Part shown: in pieces, positions 7,068-16,064 of the stretch | Layout of the letters: each line of letters begins with the position of its first letter | Numbering within the stretch: the stretch's first letter is position 1 | Translations under genes and position numbers: made by a program | Notes under the pieces: model-generated | Told to the model about the DNA's origin: nothing | What the model saw: the letters and a program-made list of their open reading frames with translations, nothing else | Database searches by the model: none | From: Pseudomonas sp. PA15(2017) | Lineage (GTDB): Bacteria; Pseudomonadota; Gammaproteobacteria; Pseudomonadales; Pseudomonadaceae | Length of the DNA stretch: 35,847 nucleotides | Direction: 5' to 3' | NCBI RefSeq assembly: GCF_001945395.1 | Contig: NZ_MSXV01000036.1 | Location: 1-35,847, forward strand

Positions 7068-7751
7068 ATGAGCTCAAGCATTCTGTCTGCGCGGAACCTT
7101 AACAAAGTGGTCTCCAGCGCGGAAGGCGAGTTGACCATCCTCCATGACCTGTCCCTTGAGCTGGAAAAAGGCGGCAGCCTGGCCATCGTCGGCAGCTCGG
7201 GCTCCGGCAAATCCACCCTGCTCGGCCTGCTGGCCGGCCTCGACCTGCCGAGCACCGGGCGCATCGTGCTGGCGGGCAACGACCTGGGCAGCCTGGATGA
7301 AGATGCCCGCGCCCGGGTGCGCGCCGAGCACGTCGGGTTCGTGTTCCAGTCGTTTCAGCTGCTCGACAGCCTCAATGCCCTGGAAAACGTCATGCTGCCC
7401 CTGGAGCTCGAAGGCCGCAGCGATGCCCGCCAGCGCGCCACCGAGCTGCTCGAGCGGGTCGGCCTGGACGCACGCCTGACCCACACCCCACGCCAGCTCT
7501 CCGGCGGCGAACAGCAGCGCGTCGCCATCGCACGGGCGTTTGCGGCCGAGCCCGACGTGCTGTTCGCCGATGAGCCGACCGGCAACCTGGACACCCACAC
7601 CGGCGAGCGCATCAGCGACCTGTTGTTCGAGCTCAATCAGGAGCGCGGCGCCACCCTGGTGCTGGTCACCCATGACGAGCGCCTTGCCGCGCGCTGCCAA
7701 CGCATAATCCGCCTGGAGGCCGGCCACCTGGTGGCAGCGGTGAGCGCCTGA
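7068..7751 (+). CDS. ybbA: YbbA-type ABC transporter ATP-binding protein
   Basis: This 227-residue ATPase has Walker [10 protein letters not shown] (42-50), Q-loop [10 protein letters not shown], signature LSGGEQQRV (144-152) and Walker [13 protein letters not shown] (about 164-175). It also has the [11 protein letters not shown] switch histidine. It belongs to the MacB/LolD-like group of non-transport or lipid/lipoprotein-handling ABC proteins paired with FtsX-type permeases. The start at 7068 is where homology begins and sits one base from an in-frame ATG of divergent tesA. Its stop overlaps the permease start by one base (TGATG), so the two proteins are translationally coupled. Substrate is not established. 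The tesA neighbour suggests a lipid link. Confidence 0.93.
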   Translation: MSSSILSARNLNKVVSSAEGELTILHDLSLELEKGGSLAIVGSSGSGKSTLLGLLAGLDLPSTGRIVLAGNDLGSLDEDARARVRAEHVGFVFQSFQLLDSLNALENVMLPLELEGRSDARQRATELLERVGLDARLTHTPRQLSGGEQQRVAIARAFAAEPDVLFADEPTGNLDTHTGERISDLLFELNQERGATLVLVTHDERLAARCQRIIRLEAGHLVAAVSA

Positions 7752-10255
7752 TGCGCGCCCTGTCCTTCTCGGCCCTGCTGTCATTGGCAGGCCGCCAGCT
7801 GCTGCGCGATGCGCGCTCGGGTGAGCTGCGCGTGCTGTTCTTCGCCCTGCTGATCGCCGTGGCCTCCAGCACTGCCATCGGCTATTTCGGTGCCCGGCTG
7901 AACGAAGGCATGAGTTTGCGTGCCACCGAGTTTCTCGGTGCCGATCTGATTCTCCGCGGCAGCGCCCCGGCCGAACCCGAACAGATCGAGGCAGGTACGC
8001 AACGCGGGCTGGAGCATGCCCAGGTCGTCGAGTTCTCCAGCGTGATTGCCAGCGACGCTGGCATCCAGCTGGCCAGCGTCAAGGCGGCCGGCCCAGGCTA
8101 CCCGTTGCGCGGCCAGCTCAAGAGCGCTGCTGCACCCTACGCCGAAGAAATCGTCAGCCCCGGGCCTGGGCCCGGCGAGGTGTGGGCAGAGTCGCGCCTG
8201 CTGGTTGCCCTGGATTTGAAAACCGGCGACGAAATCGAAGTCGGCGCCAAGCAACTGCGCCTCACCCGGGTGCTGACCTACCTGCCGGATGAGGCCGGCG
8301 ACTTCTACAGCCTGACGCCCCATGTGCTGATGCACCTCGACGACCTGCCGGCCACCCGCGTGGTACAGCCGGGCAGCCGGGTACGCTACATCGAGCAATG
8401 GAACGGCCCGAGCGATGCCCTGGCCAGCTATCGGCAGGCCATGGAGCCCGGCCTGGCGGCCCACCAGCGCTTCGATGACGCCCGTGATGGCAGTCGCCGC
8501 GTCGGCGGCGCGCTGGATCGGGCCGAGCGCTACCTCAATCTCGCCAGCCTCGCCGCCGTGCTGTTGGCCGGCGTGGCCGTAGCACTCTCGGCCGCGCGCT
8601 TTGCCAGCCGCCGTTTCGACGCCAGCGCGCTGTTGCGCTGCCTGGGCCTGTCACGCCGGCAGGCGCTGGGCTTGTTCGGCCTGCAACTGGCGATGCTCGG
8701 TTTGCTCGCCAGCCTCGCCGGCACACTGCTCGGCTGGCTTGCCCAGCAGACCCTGTTCCACCTGCTGCAGGGCCTGCTGCCCACACAGATACCCCCGGGC
8801 GGTATCTGGCCCGCGCTGGCCGGCATCGCCACCGGGTTAGTGGCCCTGGCCGGCTTCGCTTTGCCGCCACTGGCGGCATTGGGCCGCGTACCACCGCTAC
8901 GCGTGCTGCGCCGTGACATGCTGCCGGTACCGGCCAGCTCCTGGCTGGTCTACGGTACGGCCCTGCTCGCCCTGGGGCTGATCATGTGGCGCCTGAGCCT
9001 GGACCTGCCGCTGACCCTGGCGTTGCTCGGCGGCGGGCTGGTCACCGCCCTGTTGCTGGGCGGCCTGTTGTTGCTAGGCCTGCAAAGCCTGCGTCGTCTG
9101 TTGGCACGAGCCGCATTGCCGTGGCGGCTGGGCCTGGGTCAGCTATTGCGCCGGCCACTCGCCGCGGCGGGGCAATCCCTGGCGTTCGGCCTGATTCTCC
9201 TGGCCATGGCGCTGATCGCTCTGCTGCGCGGCGAGTTGCTGGACAACTGGCAAGAGCAGCTGCCGGCCGACGCACCCAATCATTTCGCCCTCAACATCCT
9301 GCCCGCCGAGCACGACGCTTTCGCCGAGCGGCTGGCACAGCTTTCCCCGCACCCTGCGCCGCTGTACCCCGTGGTGCCGGGCCGCCTGACCCAGGTCAAC
9401 GGCGAGCCGGTTCGCCAGTACGTCACCGAGGACTCACGGGGCGAGCGCGCAGTGCGCCGCGACCTGAGCCTGACCTGGAGCGCCGACCTGCCCGACGGCA
9501 ACACCCTCACCGCCGGCCAGTGGTGGAAAGCGGGCGAACAACGGGAACTGCCCGGCGTATCCATCGAGGACGAACTCGCGCAGAGCCTGCACATCAAACT
9601 CGGCGACCGCCTGACCTTCAGTGTCGGCGGCGTGGATCGCGATGCCGTGGTGACCAACCTGCGCGAAGTGGACTGGAACAACTTCCAGCCCAACTTCTTC
9701 ATGATCTTCGAGCCGGGCACCCTCAAGGATTTGCCGGTGACCTACCTGACCAGCTTCTACCTGCCGCCGCAGCACGAGCAGCAGCTGGTGGAGCTGTCCC
9801 GCGCCTTCCCTTCGGTATCGCTGCTGCAGGTCGAGGCGCTGCTCAACCAGCTGCGCAGCATCCTGGCCCAGGTCACCATCGCCATCGAGTTCGTGCTGTT
9901 GTTCGTGCTGGCTGCGGGCCTCGCAGTGTTGTTCGCCGGGTTGCAGTCGACGCTGGACGAACGCATCCACCAGGGCGCGCTGCTGCGTGCCCTGGGCGCC
10001 GAGCGCAAGTTGCTGGTACAGGCTCGGCGTGCCGAGTTCGGCCTGCTCGGCGCCGCCAGCGGCTTGCTGGCGGCCCTGGGCTGCGAGCTGGTCAGTTTCC
10101 TGATCTACCGTTATGCCTTCCAGATGACCTGGCAACCCCATCCGTGGCTGCTGGTGCTGCCGCTGATCGGCGCGCTGCTGGTCGGCATCGCCGGCGTGCT
10201 CGGCACGCGGCGCGCGCTCAACGCCAGCCCGCTCACCGTTCTGCGCGAGGGTTGA
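7751..10255 (+). CDS. ybbP: YbbP-type FtsX-family ABC permease
   Basis: This 834-residue inner-membrane protein has a TM helix at about 20-45 followed by a large periplasmic domain. A cluster of TM helices with FtsX motifs lies at about 255-375, and further TM helices at about 390-500. A second periplasmic domain spans about 500-710, and a C-terminal FtsX block (three TMs) reaches 820. The two FtsX units and two extracytoplasmic domains match E. coli YbbP (about 804 residues). It forms a complex with the YbbA ATPase encoded just upstream, overlapping by one base. Export or extraction of a lipid or lipoprotein substrate is a family-level inference. Confidence 0.92.
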   Translation: MRALSFSALLSLAGRQLLRDARSGELRVLFFALLIAVASSTAIGYFGARLNEGMSLRATEFLGADLILRGSAPAEPEQIEAGTQRGLEHAQVVEFSSVIASDAGIQLASVKAAGPGYPLRGQLKSAAAPYAEEIVSPGPGPGEVWAESRLLVALDLKTGDEIEVGAKQLRLTRVLTYLPDEAGDFYSLTPHVLMHLDDLPATRVVQPGSRVRYIEQWNGPSDALASYRQAMEPGLAAHQRFDDARDGSRRVGGALDRAERYLNLASLAAVLLAGVAVALSAARFASRRFDASALLRCLGLSRRQALGLFGLQLAMLGLLASLAGTLLGWLAQQTLFHLLQGLLPTQIPPGGIWPALAGIATGLVALAGFALPPLAALGRVPPLRVLRRDMLPVPASSWLVYGTALLALGLIMWRLSLDLPLTLALLGGGLVTALLLGGLLLLGLQSLRRLLARAALPWRLGLGQLLRRPLAAAGQSLAFGLILLAMALIALLRGELLDNWQEQLPADAPNHFALNILPAEHDAFAERLAQLSPHPAPLYPVVPGRLTQVNGEPVRQYVTEDSRGERAVRRDLSLTWSADLPDGNTLTAGQWWKAGEQRELPGVSIEDELAQSLHIKLGDRLTFSVGGVDRDAVVTNLREVDWNNFQPNFFMIFEPGTLKDLPVTYLTSFYLPPQHEQQLVELSRAFPSVSLLQVEALLNQLRSILAQVTIAIEFVLLFVLAAGLAVLFAGLQSTLDERIHQGALLRALGAERKLLVQARRAEFGLLGAASGLLAALGCELVSFLIYRYAFQMTWQPHPWLLVLPLIGALLVGIAGVLGTRRALNASPLTVLREG

Positions 10256-10288
10256 TAGACTGCGCATCCGCCCCAGACCGAGCCCAGC

Positions 10289-10786
10289 ATGAGCCGATAC
10301 CGCCCTCCCCGCGCTGCGGGAACGCCCCTGATCACCCCGCAAGGCGAGGCGCGCCTGCGCGCCGAACTGCATGAGCTCTGGCACGTGCGCAGGCCCGAGG
10401 TGACCCGCTCGGTCAGCGAGGCGGCAGCCCAGGGCGACCGCTCGGAGAACGCGGAGTACACGTACGGCAAGAAAATGCTGCGCGAGATCGACAGCCGCGT
10501 GCGCTTTCTGACCAAGCGCCTGGAGAAGCTGAAAGTCGTCGATACCCGCCCGAGCGATCCGGACAAGGTCTATTTCGGCGCCTGGGTCAGCGTCGAAGAC
10601 GAAGATGGCGTCGAGGCGCGCTACCGCATCGTCGGCCCCGATGAACTCGACCTCAAGCTGAACCTGATCAGCATCGACTCGCCCCTGGCCCGCGCCCTCG
10701 TCGGCAAGGGCCTGGACGCCGAAGTGCGGGTGCAGACGCCGACCGGCGACAAGTACTGGTACATCGTCGCCGTCGATTACCCTTAA
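10289..10786 (+). CDS. greB: GreB, transcript cleavage factor
   Basis: This 165-residue Gre factor enters the RNA polymerase secondary channel and stimulates cleavage of backtracked RNA. The N-terminal coiled coil (about 12-80) carries the tip motif [15 protein letters not shown], with acidic residues D50 and E53 in the Mg-coordinating positions. The C-terminal FKBP-like domain runs from about 90 to the end ([12 protein letters not shown]..., IVGPDELD). The YTYGKK sequence at the tip and the basic arginine-rich first helix favour GreB over GreA. It follows ybbP by 33 bases and may be read from the same transcript. I recall the same order in P. aeruginosa. Confidence 0.95.
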   Translation: MSRYRPPRAAGTPLITPQGEARLRAELHELWHVRRPEVTRSVSEAAAQGDRSENAEYTYGKKMLREIDSRVRFLTKRLEKLKVVDTRPSDPDKVYFGAWVSVEDEDGVEARYRIVGPDELDLKLNLISIDSPLARALVGKGLDAEVRVQTPTGDKYWYIVAVDYP

Positions 10787-10793
10787 GCCAGGC

Positions 10794-11093
10794 TCAGCGC
10801 AGGATGATCAACCCCTGCCGGGCGATACGCGTCAACTGGCCAAGTGCCTCGGCGCTCGGCCGTTGCAGCACGGCGAAGTCGAAACTGTCAGCGGCGAAAC
10901 GCTGCAGCGACTCGCCCGGCTCGGCGAACTGCACGAGAAAGGCACGCTGACCTTCGCGGCGCGCCGGCCAGCCGTCCAGGTAACGCAGCAGCGTTGGTTG
11001 ATGAACGCCACCCAGCAAAATACGCGGGTTGCGGCGAACCAGTCGGGTGGTGATGGGGACGATACGAATTTGTGCAGCCTGGGAGCAGGTCAT
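10794..11093 (-). CDS. Conserved small protein of unknown function
   Basis: This 99-residue protein starts MTCSQAAQIRIVPI and is rich in arginine and leucine, with no signal peptide. The middle part (RRNPRILLGGVHQPTLLRYL and AFLVQFAEPGESLQRF) has an alternating strand-helix character. It ends only 8 bases from greB in convergent orientation. I do not recognise a domain. Conservation beside greB in other pseudomonads is remembered but not verified. It could be a regulatory or nucleic acid-associated protein, but nothing here proves it. Confidence 0.6.
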   Translation of the reverse strand: MTCSQAAQIRIVPITTRLVRRNPRILLGGVHQPTLLRYLDGWPARREGQRAFLVQFAEPGESLQRFAADSFDFAVLQRPSAEALGQLTRIARQGLIILR

Positions 11094-11268
11094 GGGTGTT
11101 TGTCTCCGCCTCGAAAATCCCGCTGGGCAGCGGTGAGAGGCACACCGAACCAGCGCTTTAGCGGAATTTCAGGATTCGATGAAGAACCCCTTAGGCGCCC
11201 CGCAAGTAGCTGTCTAAATCGGCGCAAGTGGCAATCCTAGAGAGTTGCCGATCAGCCTGTCAACAAGC

Positions 11269-11296
11269 AGAAAAGCCCGCATCGGCGGGCTTTTCT
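11269..11296. terminator. Rho-independent terminator downstream of doxX
   Basis: A 12-base perfect stem, AGAAAAGCCCGC and GCGGGCTTTTCT, surrounds an ATCG tetraloop, starting 13 bases after the minus-strand doxX stop. The A/T flanks are symmetric, so it could work in both directions. Upstream, 11094-11268 holds no gene that I can support. Confidence 0.92.
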
Positions 11297-11309
11297 GGCA
11301 ATCCGGCGC

Positions 11310-11744
11310 TTAGCCGGCGATGCGCTTGTCCAGCGACAGCCGCCCGGCCCCTTCGATCAGCAGGGCCAGCGTGGCGGCCAGCAGGGCCAGAGCGAACTCA
11401 TAGCCGTTGTCGGCCATGAAGAAACCATTGCCGATGTGCACCGAGAAGATCGCCACCAGCATGGTGATCGCCAGGACCGCCGATGCCGGTCGCACCAGCA
11501 GGCCGATGACCAGCGCCAGACCGCCGAAGAACTCGGCGCTGCCGGCCATCAGCGCCATCAGGTAGCCCGGCGCCAGGCCGATGCTTTCCATCCACTGGGC
11601 GACACCCGCCAGGCCGTAGCCGCCAAACCAGCCGAACAGCTTTTGCGAGCCATGGGCCATGAAGGTGATGCCGACCAACACGCGCAGGATGGTCAGGCCG
11701 AAACCGGCGCGGGTGCTTGCCAGGGATTTGATGAATGCGTTCAT
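11310..11744 (-). CDS. DoxX family membrane protein
   Basis: This 144-residue integral membrane protein has four predicted helices: about 15-35 (LTILRVLVGITFMAHGSQKLF), 60-80, 82-105 and 115-135. The R-x-x-x-G-x-x-F-x-x-H-G-x-x-K-L core is the DoxX/SURF4-like signature. Family members are linked to redox or oxidative stress membrane complexes, and a specific role here is not shown. AGGA lies 8 bases before the start codon. The upstream region (11783-11815) has an AT-rich inverted repeat and three GAATA direct repeats that may be regulator sites. It seems monocistronic, ending in a strong terminator. Confidence 0.9.
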   Translation of the reverse strand: MNAFIKSLASTRAGFGLTILRVLVGITFMAHGSQKLFGWFGGYGLAGVAQWMESIGLAPGYLMALMAGSAEFFGGLALVIGLLVRPASAVLAITMLVAIFSVHIGNGFFMADNGYEFALALLAATLALLIEGAGRLSLDKRIAG

Positions 11745-11782
11745 GGGGCGAATCCTTTGCTGTGTGAGTGAGATGGCGCCAT

Positions 11783-11815
11783 ATTAATTTAAATATCGAA
11801 TACGAATACCGAATA
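11783..11815. promoter_or_regulatory. AT-rich promoter region of doxX with GAATA direct repeats
   Basis: GAATA occurs at 11798, 11804 and 11811, spaced 6-7 bases apart. Next to it an inverted repeat ATATT-N6-AATAT covers about 11781-11796. The block is far more AT-rich than its surroundings and lies 40-70 bases before the doxX start. A regulator binding site plus promoter is inferred, and no regulator is identified. Confidence 0.35.
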
Positions 11816-11828
11816 AAACCGCTAACCA

Positions 11829-11847
11829 TGATCGACTTAGTCGATCA
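11829..11847. terminator. Perfect 9-1-9 palindrome at the mltF stop codon
   Basis: TGATCGACTTAGTCGATCA overlaps the mltF TGA (11847-11845) and would form a 9-base hairpin at the end of the mRNA. No T-run follows directly; TTTTATT comes about 20 bases later on the minus strand. It may be a weak terminator, a 3' stabiliser or a protein site. Confidence 0.45.
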
Positions 11848-13251
11848 CTTGCGCATACTCACTTTTTGCCCAGGTTCCAGGGAATAGCGCTCACGCGCGT
11901 ACGCCAGATAGTACTTGTTCACCGCATTGACGTAGCTGACCACGCCCATCCCCAGCTCTTCCATGGCCACCCGCTCGACCTGGAAGAACCACTGGTCAGG
12001 GTTGAGGCCGCGTCGCCGTGCCTCAGCCCGCAGGCTTTGCACCCGCTGCGGCCCGAGGTTGTAACCGGCAAGCACGAATGCCATGCGCTCGCGCTCGTTG
12101 AGCCGCGGGCTGTTGAAGAAGCCGCGACGAATCTTGGCGAGATACTTGGCGCTGGCCTGCACGTTGTTGTCGACCCGCGAGATGTCGCTGACGCCGACGC
12201 TGCGCGCCGCCGCCGGGGTAATCTGCATCAAGCCGGTCGCGCCACTGCTGCCCCGCGCCGCCGGGTTGAGCGTCGACTCCTTGAATGCCAGCGCGGCCAG
12301 CGCCAGCCAGTCGAAATCGTGTTGCTCGGCGTAACGCTGCAGCACCGGGCGCACGCGCTCCAGGCGCTGGCGCTCGGTACGGCCCATGGGCGAGTGCACT
12401 TTATAGAGCCGACGGTAGACGCGCTGGAAGGCGGCATCCTGATCGTCGGGCACCCGATAGCCCTCCAGAAAGCGGTCGACGCTGGCGCTGAGCATCGGTG
12501 CGTCGCGGCGCATGTACCAGCGCATGTCGCCGCTGTCGTCGAGCACCAGATGGCGGTCGACGCGCAACCTGGGCATCACCTTGGCCCAGCGCTCGGCGAT
12601 GTGCAGCTCCACGGCGGTGAAATCGAAGATGCCGGCCTGGACCATTTCCAGCACGTCCTCGACGGCCAGGGTCGGGTCCACCCACTCGACGACGATGGGC
12701 GCCAGTTTGCGACCCTCGAGCCGGCGGTTGATGTCGTGCAGCGCTTCCTTGGCCACGCTGCCGGCCGGCAGCGAAAGGCTGCGCCCGGCCAATTGCTCGA
12801 GCCGCTGATAACGCCGATTACCCTGCCGCGCGACGATCACCACCGGCACGTCACGGCGTATCGCTTCGCTGGCCAGCACGTTGCCGCCTTTGCTGTCGAG
12901 CAACTCACCGGGCGCTACCAGATCACCCTCGCCGCGCTGCAGGGCAGCGAGCAACTGGTCCTTGGCCCTGGGGATCAGTTTCAGACGCAGATTGCGGCCA
13001 TCGCGGGCGTTGCGATTGAGGTACTGCTCCAGGGCGCGCAGACGCTGATACTCGACGCCGATGCTCTGCCCCTTCACCTCACCCGAACTGTTACGACTCT
13101 GGTTGACCAGCACGCGCAGCTCGCCGCTCTTGCGAATGCCCGGCAGGTCGCGCGGCGCGGCCGTGCCAGTGACCTCGACCGGACCGGCGATACGGGCCAT
13201 TGCCGGCAGGGGCAGCCACAGCAGCAGACAGATGATGACGAGGACGCGCAA
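11845..13251 (-). CDS. MltF-type membrane-bound lytic transglycosylase
   Basis: This periplasmic peptidoglycan lyase combines an amino-acid-binding-like domain (SBP_bac_3, about residues 40-290) with a C-terminal SLT lysozyme-like domain (about 305-440). The catalytic glutamate is in FKESTLNP (E325 in this numbering), followed by GATGLMQITPAAA and LAGYNLGP. I start at the TTG (13251) because GGAG precedes it by 8 bases and a normal signal peptide begins there (RVLVIICLLLWLPLPAMA). The ATG at 13335 would add a 28-residue leader without a good ribosome site, making 496 residues. The ligand-binding domain may let muropeptides regulate activity, as known for MltF. P. aeruginosa has two such proteins, and by position this matches the second one (PA2865, from memory). 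Confidence 0.92.
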   Translation of the reverse strand: MRVLVIICLLLWLPLPAMARIAGPVEVTGTAAPRDLPGIRKSGELRVLVNQSRNSSGEVKGQSIGVEYQRLRALEQYLNRNARDGRNLRLKLIPRAKDQLLAALQRGEGDLVAPGELLDSKGGNVLASEAIRRDVPVVIVARQGNRRYQRLEQLAGRSLSLPAGSVAKEALHDINRRLEGRKLAPIVVEWVDPTLAVEDVLEMVQAGIFDFTAVELHIAERWAKVMPRLRVDRHLVLDDSGDMRWYMRRDAPMLSASVDRFLEGYRVPDDQDAAFQRVYRRLYKVHSPMGRTERQRLERVRPVLQRYAEQHDFDWLALAALAFKESTLNPAARGSSGATGLMQITPAAARSVGVSDISRVDNNVQASAKYLAKIRRGFFNSPRLNERERMAFVLAGYNLGPQRVQSLRAEARRRGLNPDQWFFQVERVAMEELGMGVVSYVNAVNKYYLAYARERYSLEPGQKVSMRK

Positions 13252-13457
13252 TATCGATGCTCCGATAGCGGAAACCGGCTGATGGCCAGCGGTGGTGATC
13301 CAAGGGCGGATCGCGGGGTGCGGCAAGCTCGCCATACCGACAGCGTCAGCTCTTTATTTACGTTACGAATCGACCACAAGTTTTTGTAATCGTTAGCTTT
13401 TTATTGGTAACAAAAAGCTCTGCTATGCTGCGCCCTCCCGTTTCACAGGGTCACACC

Positions 13458-14324
13458 ATGCAACTCATCGACATCGGCGTCAATCTGACCCACGCAAGCT
13501 TCGACGATCAGCACGCGGCAGTGCTCGAACGCGCCTTCGCCGCCGGCGTCTGCCAATTGATGCTGACCGGCACCAGCCTGCCGGAAAGCGACCATGCACT
13601 GAGCCTGTGTCGGAAGCTGGACGAGCGCGGCGAGCGACTGTTCAGCACCGCCGGCGTTCATCCCCACGATGCCAAGCACTGGAGCAGCGACGACAGCAAG
13701 CGCCTGCGCGCCCTGCTCGCCGAACCGCAGGTCAGGGCGGTGGGCGAATGCGGCCTGGACTTCAACCGCGACTTCTCGCCGCGTGCGCAACAGGAAAAGG
13801 CCCTGGAGGAGCAACTGAGCCTGGCCGCCGACTTGCAGATGCCGGTGTTTCTCCATGAACGCGACGCGCACCCGCGTTTCGTGCAGATCCTGCGCGATTA
13901 CCGTGATCGCCTGCCGGCCGCCGTGGTGCACTGCTTCACCGGCGAACAGCGGGCCCTGTTCGATTACCTGGACCTGGACCTGCATATCGGCATCACCGGC
14001 TGGATTTGCGATGAGCGCCGCGGCGCGCACCTGCATCCCCTGGTGAAGGAGATTCCCGCCGGCCGTCTCATGCTGGAAAGCGACGCGCCCTACCTGTTGC
14101 CGCGCAGCCTGCGCCCCAAGCCCAAGGGCGGCCGCAACGAACCGGCATTTCTGCCCGAGGTGCTGCGTGAAGTGGCCCTGCACCGCCAGGAGTCGCCTGA
14201 ATCCGTAGCCCGGCACACGACGGCCTGCGCCAGGGCCTTCTTCGCCCTGCCAAGCATCGTCGAACAGGCCGATGATCATAGCGATGATCGCGAGCCCTCA
14301 AGCCAGTCGTATCGCCGCCGTTAA
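13458..14324 (+). CDS. TatD family metal-dependent DNase
   Basis: This 288-residue TIM-barrel hydrolase starts [15 protein letters not shown], the N-L-T-H variant metal site of true TatD proteins. Further family marks are the [15 protein letters not shown] block (metal-binding Glu), [18 protein letters not shown] (His), and the C-terminal [30 protein letters not shown]. The start at 13458 has AGGG 8 bases upstream. An in-frame ATG at 13404 lies within the promoter area and lacks one. TatD proteins are 3'-5' exonucleases or DNA repair enzymes and are not required for Tat export. A hairpin terminator follows at 14356-14380. The gene is divergent from mltF. Confidence 0.92.
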   Translation: MQLIDIGVNLTHASFDDQHAAVLERAFAAGVCQLMLTGTSLPESDHALSLCRKLDERGERLFSTAGVHPHDAKHWSSDDSKRLRALLAEPQVRAVGECGLDFNRDFSPRAQQEKALEEQLSLAADLQMPVFLHERDAHPRFVQILRDYRDRLPAAVVHCFTGEQRALFDYLDLDLHIGITGWICDERRGAHLHPLVKEIPAGRLMLESDAPYLLPRSLRPKPKGGRNEPAFLPEVLREVALHRQESPESVARHTTACARAFFALPSIVEQADDHSDDREPSSQSYRRR

Positions 14325-14355
14325 CCTCCATGCAACCGCGCTGCTTCTGAGCCGT

Positions 14356-14380
14356 GGCAGCCGATTCATCGGCTGCCTTT
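14356..14380 (+). terminator. Probable terminator of tatD
   Basis: GGCAGCCGA and TCGGCTGCC form a 9-base perfect stem with a TTCA loop, followed only by TTT. It starts 32 bases after the tatD stop. The short T-tract makes it a modest candidate. Confidence 0.6.
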
Positions 14381-14465
14381 GACTCATATCAAGGGATGAT
14401 CATTTTGCCCATGAAAGAATAATGGCGCCTTGCCAGCACTTCATTCATGTCGAGAGCAAAACAAC

Positions 14466-15950
14466 ATGCCCGTCTGGATTCGCGATATTTCCCTGAAACA
14501 CAAGTTTTGGGCGGTGAATGCCGTCGCCTTCGTCACCACCCTGCTGCTCGTGCTGTTTGCCATGCTTCAGGAACAGGACACCTTTGCCCAGGCGGCCCGC
14601 GCCGAGGTCCAGAAGCACGCGCAGCTGGTCGCTGCCTGGCCAGCCGCCCAGGCGCTGCCCGCCAGCGCCAGCCTGATCGTTTTCAAGGCCGGGGAAACGC
14701 CCAGGCTGCCTGGTGATGCCCATGACGCAGCACTGAGTACCGGGCGCGGCTGGGTCGCGCTCGAACACGACGGCCTGTTCGGCAGCGATCCGCTGCTTGG
14801 CGCGCAGATCGTCGAGCGTGCTGCCGACCAGCGCGTCGCCATACTTGCCGTTGGCCGCAGCCTCGCCCAGGTGTTTGCCGAGCGTGCCGGCAGCTACGCC
14901 CTGGCCGTCGCCGTGCTGATGTTGGCGTTGCTCGCCGCCTCGCAGTTGCTGATCCGCTTTCTGCTCACCCATCTCAACACCCTCAAGGACGTCATGCTGC
15001 ACGTCGAGAAGAGCGGCGACCTGTCAGCGCGCGCCCCCCTGCTGAGCCGTGATGAGGTCGGCCAGATGGCCGGCGCCTTCAATGCCATGCAGGACGGCTA
15101 CCAGCGGGTGGTCGGCGCGGTCATCCAGGCCGCCTCACGGCTCGACGAGGGCACCGGGCGCCTGGCGCAAGGCATGAACGACGTGCGCCAGGGCATGCTC
15201 GGCCAGCAGAGCGAAACCGACCAGGCCGCCACTGCCATCAACGAGATGTCGACCACCGTACACCATATCGCCGAGCACGCGGCCACCACCCGCGACCAGT
15301 CGCAGAACGCCGACCAGCTCGCCGGCGCCGGGCAGACCGTGGTCACCCGTGTGGTCGATTCGATTACCGGCCTCTCCAGCGGCGTGCAGCAGACGGCCAC
15401 CATGATCGAGCAGGTGGCCGCCGACAGCCAGAAGATCAGCAGCGTGGTCAACGTGATCCATGGCATCGCCGAACAGACCAATCTGCTGGCCCTCAACGCG
15501 GCCATCGAGGCGGCGCGGGCAGGCGAAATGGGCCGTGGTTTCGCGGTGGTGGCCGATGAGGTGCGCAACTTGGCCAAGCGCGTACAGGACTCGACCGACG
15601 AGATCACCAGCATGATCGGCACGCTGCAGGCCGGCACCCGTGATGCCGTGGAATTCATGCAGGAAAGTTCACTCAAGGCCGACGACTGCGTGCGTGCTGC
15701 CCATGAGGCCGGCGATGCGCTCGCTGCTATCACTGGCGCGGTGGCACAGATGCGCGAGAGCAACACGCAAATCGCCGTCGCAGCGGAACAGCAGAGCCTG
15801 GTGGCGGAAGAGATGACTCGCTCGGTGATCGGCATCCGCGACGTTACCGAGCAGACCGTTCAGCAGACCCTGGAGTCCGCCACCACCAGCAGCCAGCTGG
15901 CCGATCTGGCGGGTGAGCTGTCACGCGCCATACGCCAGCTCAAACCCTGA
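14466..15950 (+). CDS. Methyl-accepting chemotaxis protein with small periplasmic domain
   Basis: This 494-residue chemoreceptor has TM1 at about 14-34, a short periplasmic sensor region (35-143, about 110 residues), TM2 at 144-166 and HAMP at about 166-220. A cytoplasmic signalling coiled coil follows. The conserved hairpin tip [21 protein letters not shown] is intact. No CheR/CheB-binding pentapeptide is visible at the C-terminus, which ends RAIRQLKP. The sensor region is smaller than a typical 4-helix or Cache domain, so no ligand can be guessed. I start at [10 protein letters not shown] (14466), because the upstream in-frame ATG at 14430 gives an unlikely cytoplasmic leader. A stem-loop follows the gene. 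I recall a chemoreceptor after tatD at the same place in P. aeruginosa (about PA2867). Confidence 0.93.
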   Translation: MPVWIRDISLKHKFWAVNAVAFVTTLLLVLFAMLQEQDTFAQAARAEVQKHAQLVAAWPAAQALPASASLIVFKAGETPRLPGDAHDAALSTGRGWVALEHDGLFGSDPLLGAQIVERAADQRVAILAVGRSLAQVFAERAGSYALAVAVLMLALLAASQLLIRFLLTHLNTLKDVMLHVEKSGDLSARAPLLSRDEVGQMAGAFNAMQDGYQRVVGAVIQAASRLDEGTGRLAQGMNDVRQGMLGQQSETDQAATAINEMSTTVHHIAEHAATTRDQSQNADQLAGAGQTVVTRVVDSITGLSSGVQQTATMIEQVAADSQKISSVVNVIHGIAEQTNLLALNAAIEAARAGEMGRGFAVVADEVRNLAKRVQDSTDEITSMIGTLQAGTRDAVEFMQESSLKADDCVRAAHEAGDALAAITGAVAQMRESNTQIAVAAEQQSLVAEEMTRSVIGIRDVTEQTVQQTLESATTSSQLADLAGELSRAIRQLKP

Positions 15951-15964
15951 CGGCTGGCCCATTG

Positions 15965-15992
15965 CGGCAGATAGTAGAAAGCCTATCTGCCG
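15965..15992 (+). terminator. Perfect 10-base stem-loop after the chemoreceptor gene
   Basis: CGGCAGATAG and CTATCTGCCG enclose an 8-base loop, 15 bases after the stop. No T-run follows, so it may be a Rho-dependent pause site or a 3' end stabiliser rather than an intrinsic terminator. Confidence 0.5.
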
Positions 15993-16064
15993 TATAGGAC
16001 GGATCAATTCGCGGCCCCGCGCCGCGGGCCATAGACTGGTCCCATCTGATGCAGGAGACCGTCC

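Noticed and set aside
8986..10374. 462-codon plus-strand frame inside ybbP
   Set aside because: It is an Arg/Pro/Ala-rich alternate frame of the ybbP permease, which has clear membrane and FtsX features in its own frame.
14391..14425. Flagellar sigma-28 promoter before the chemoreceptor (TCAAG then GCCCATGA)
   Set aside because: The two boxes are only about 10 bases apart by the usual alignment and the -10 box has mismatches, so support is too weak to list.
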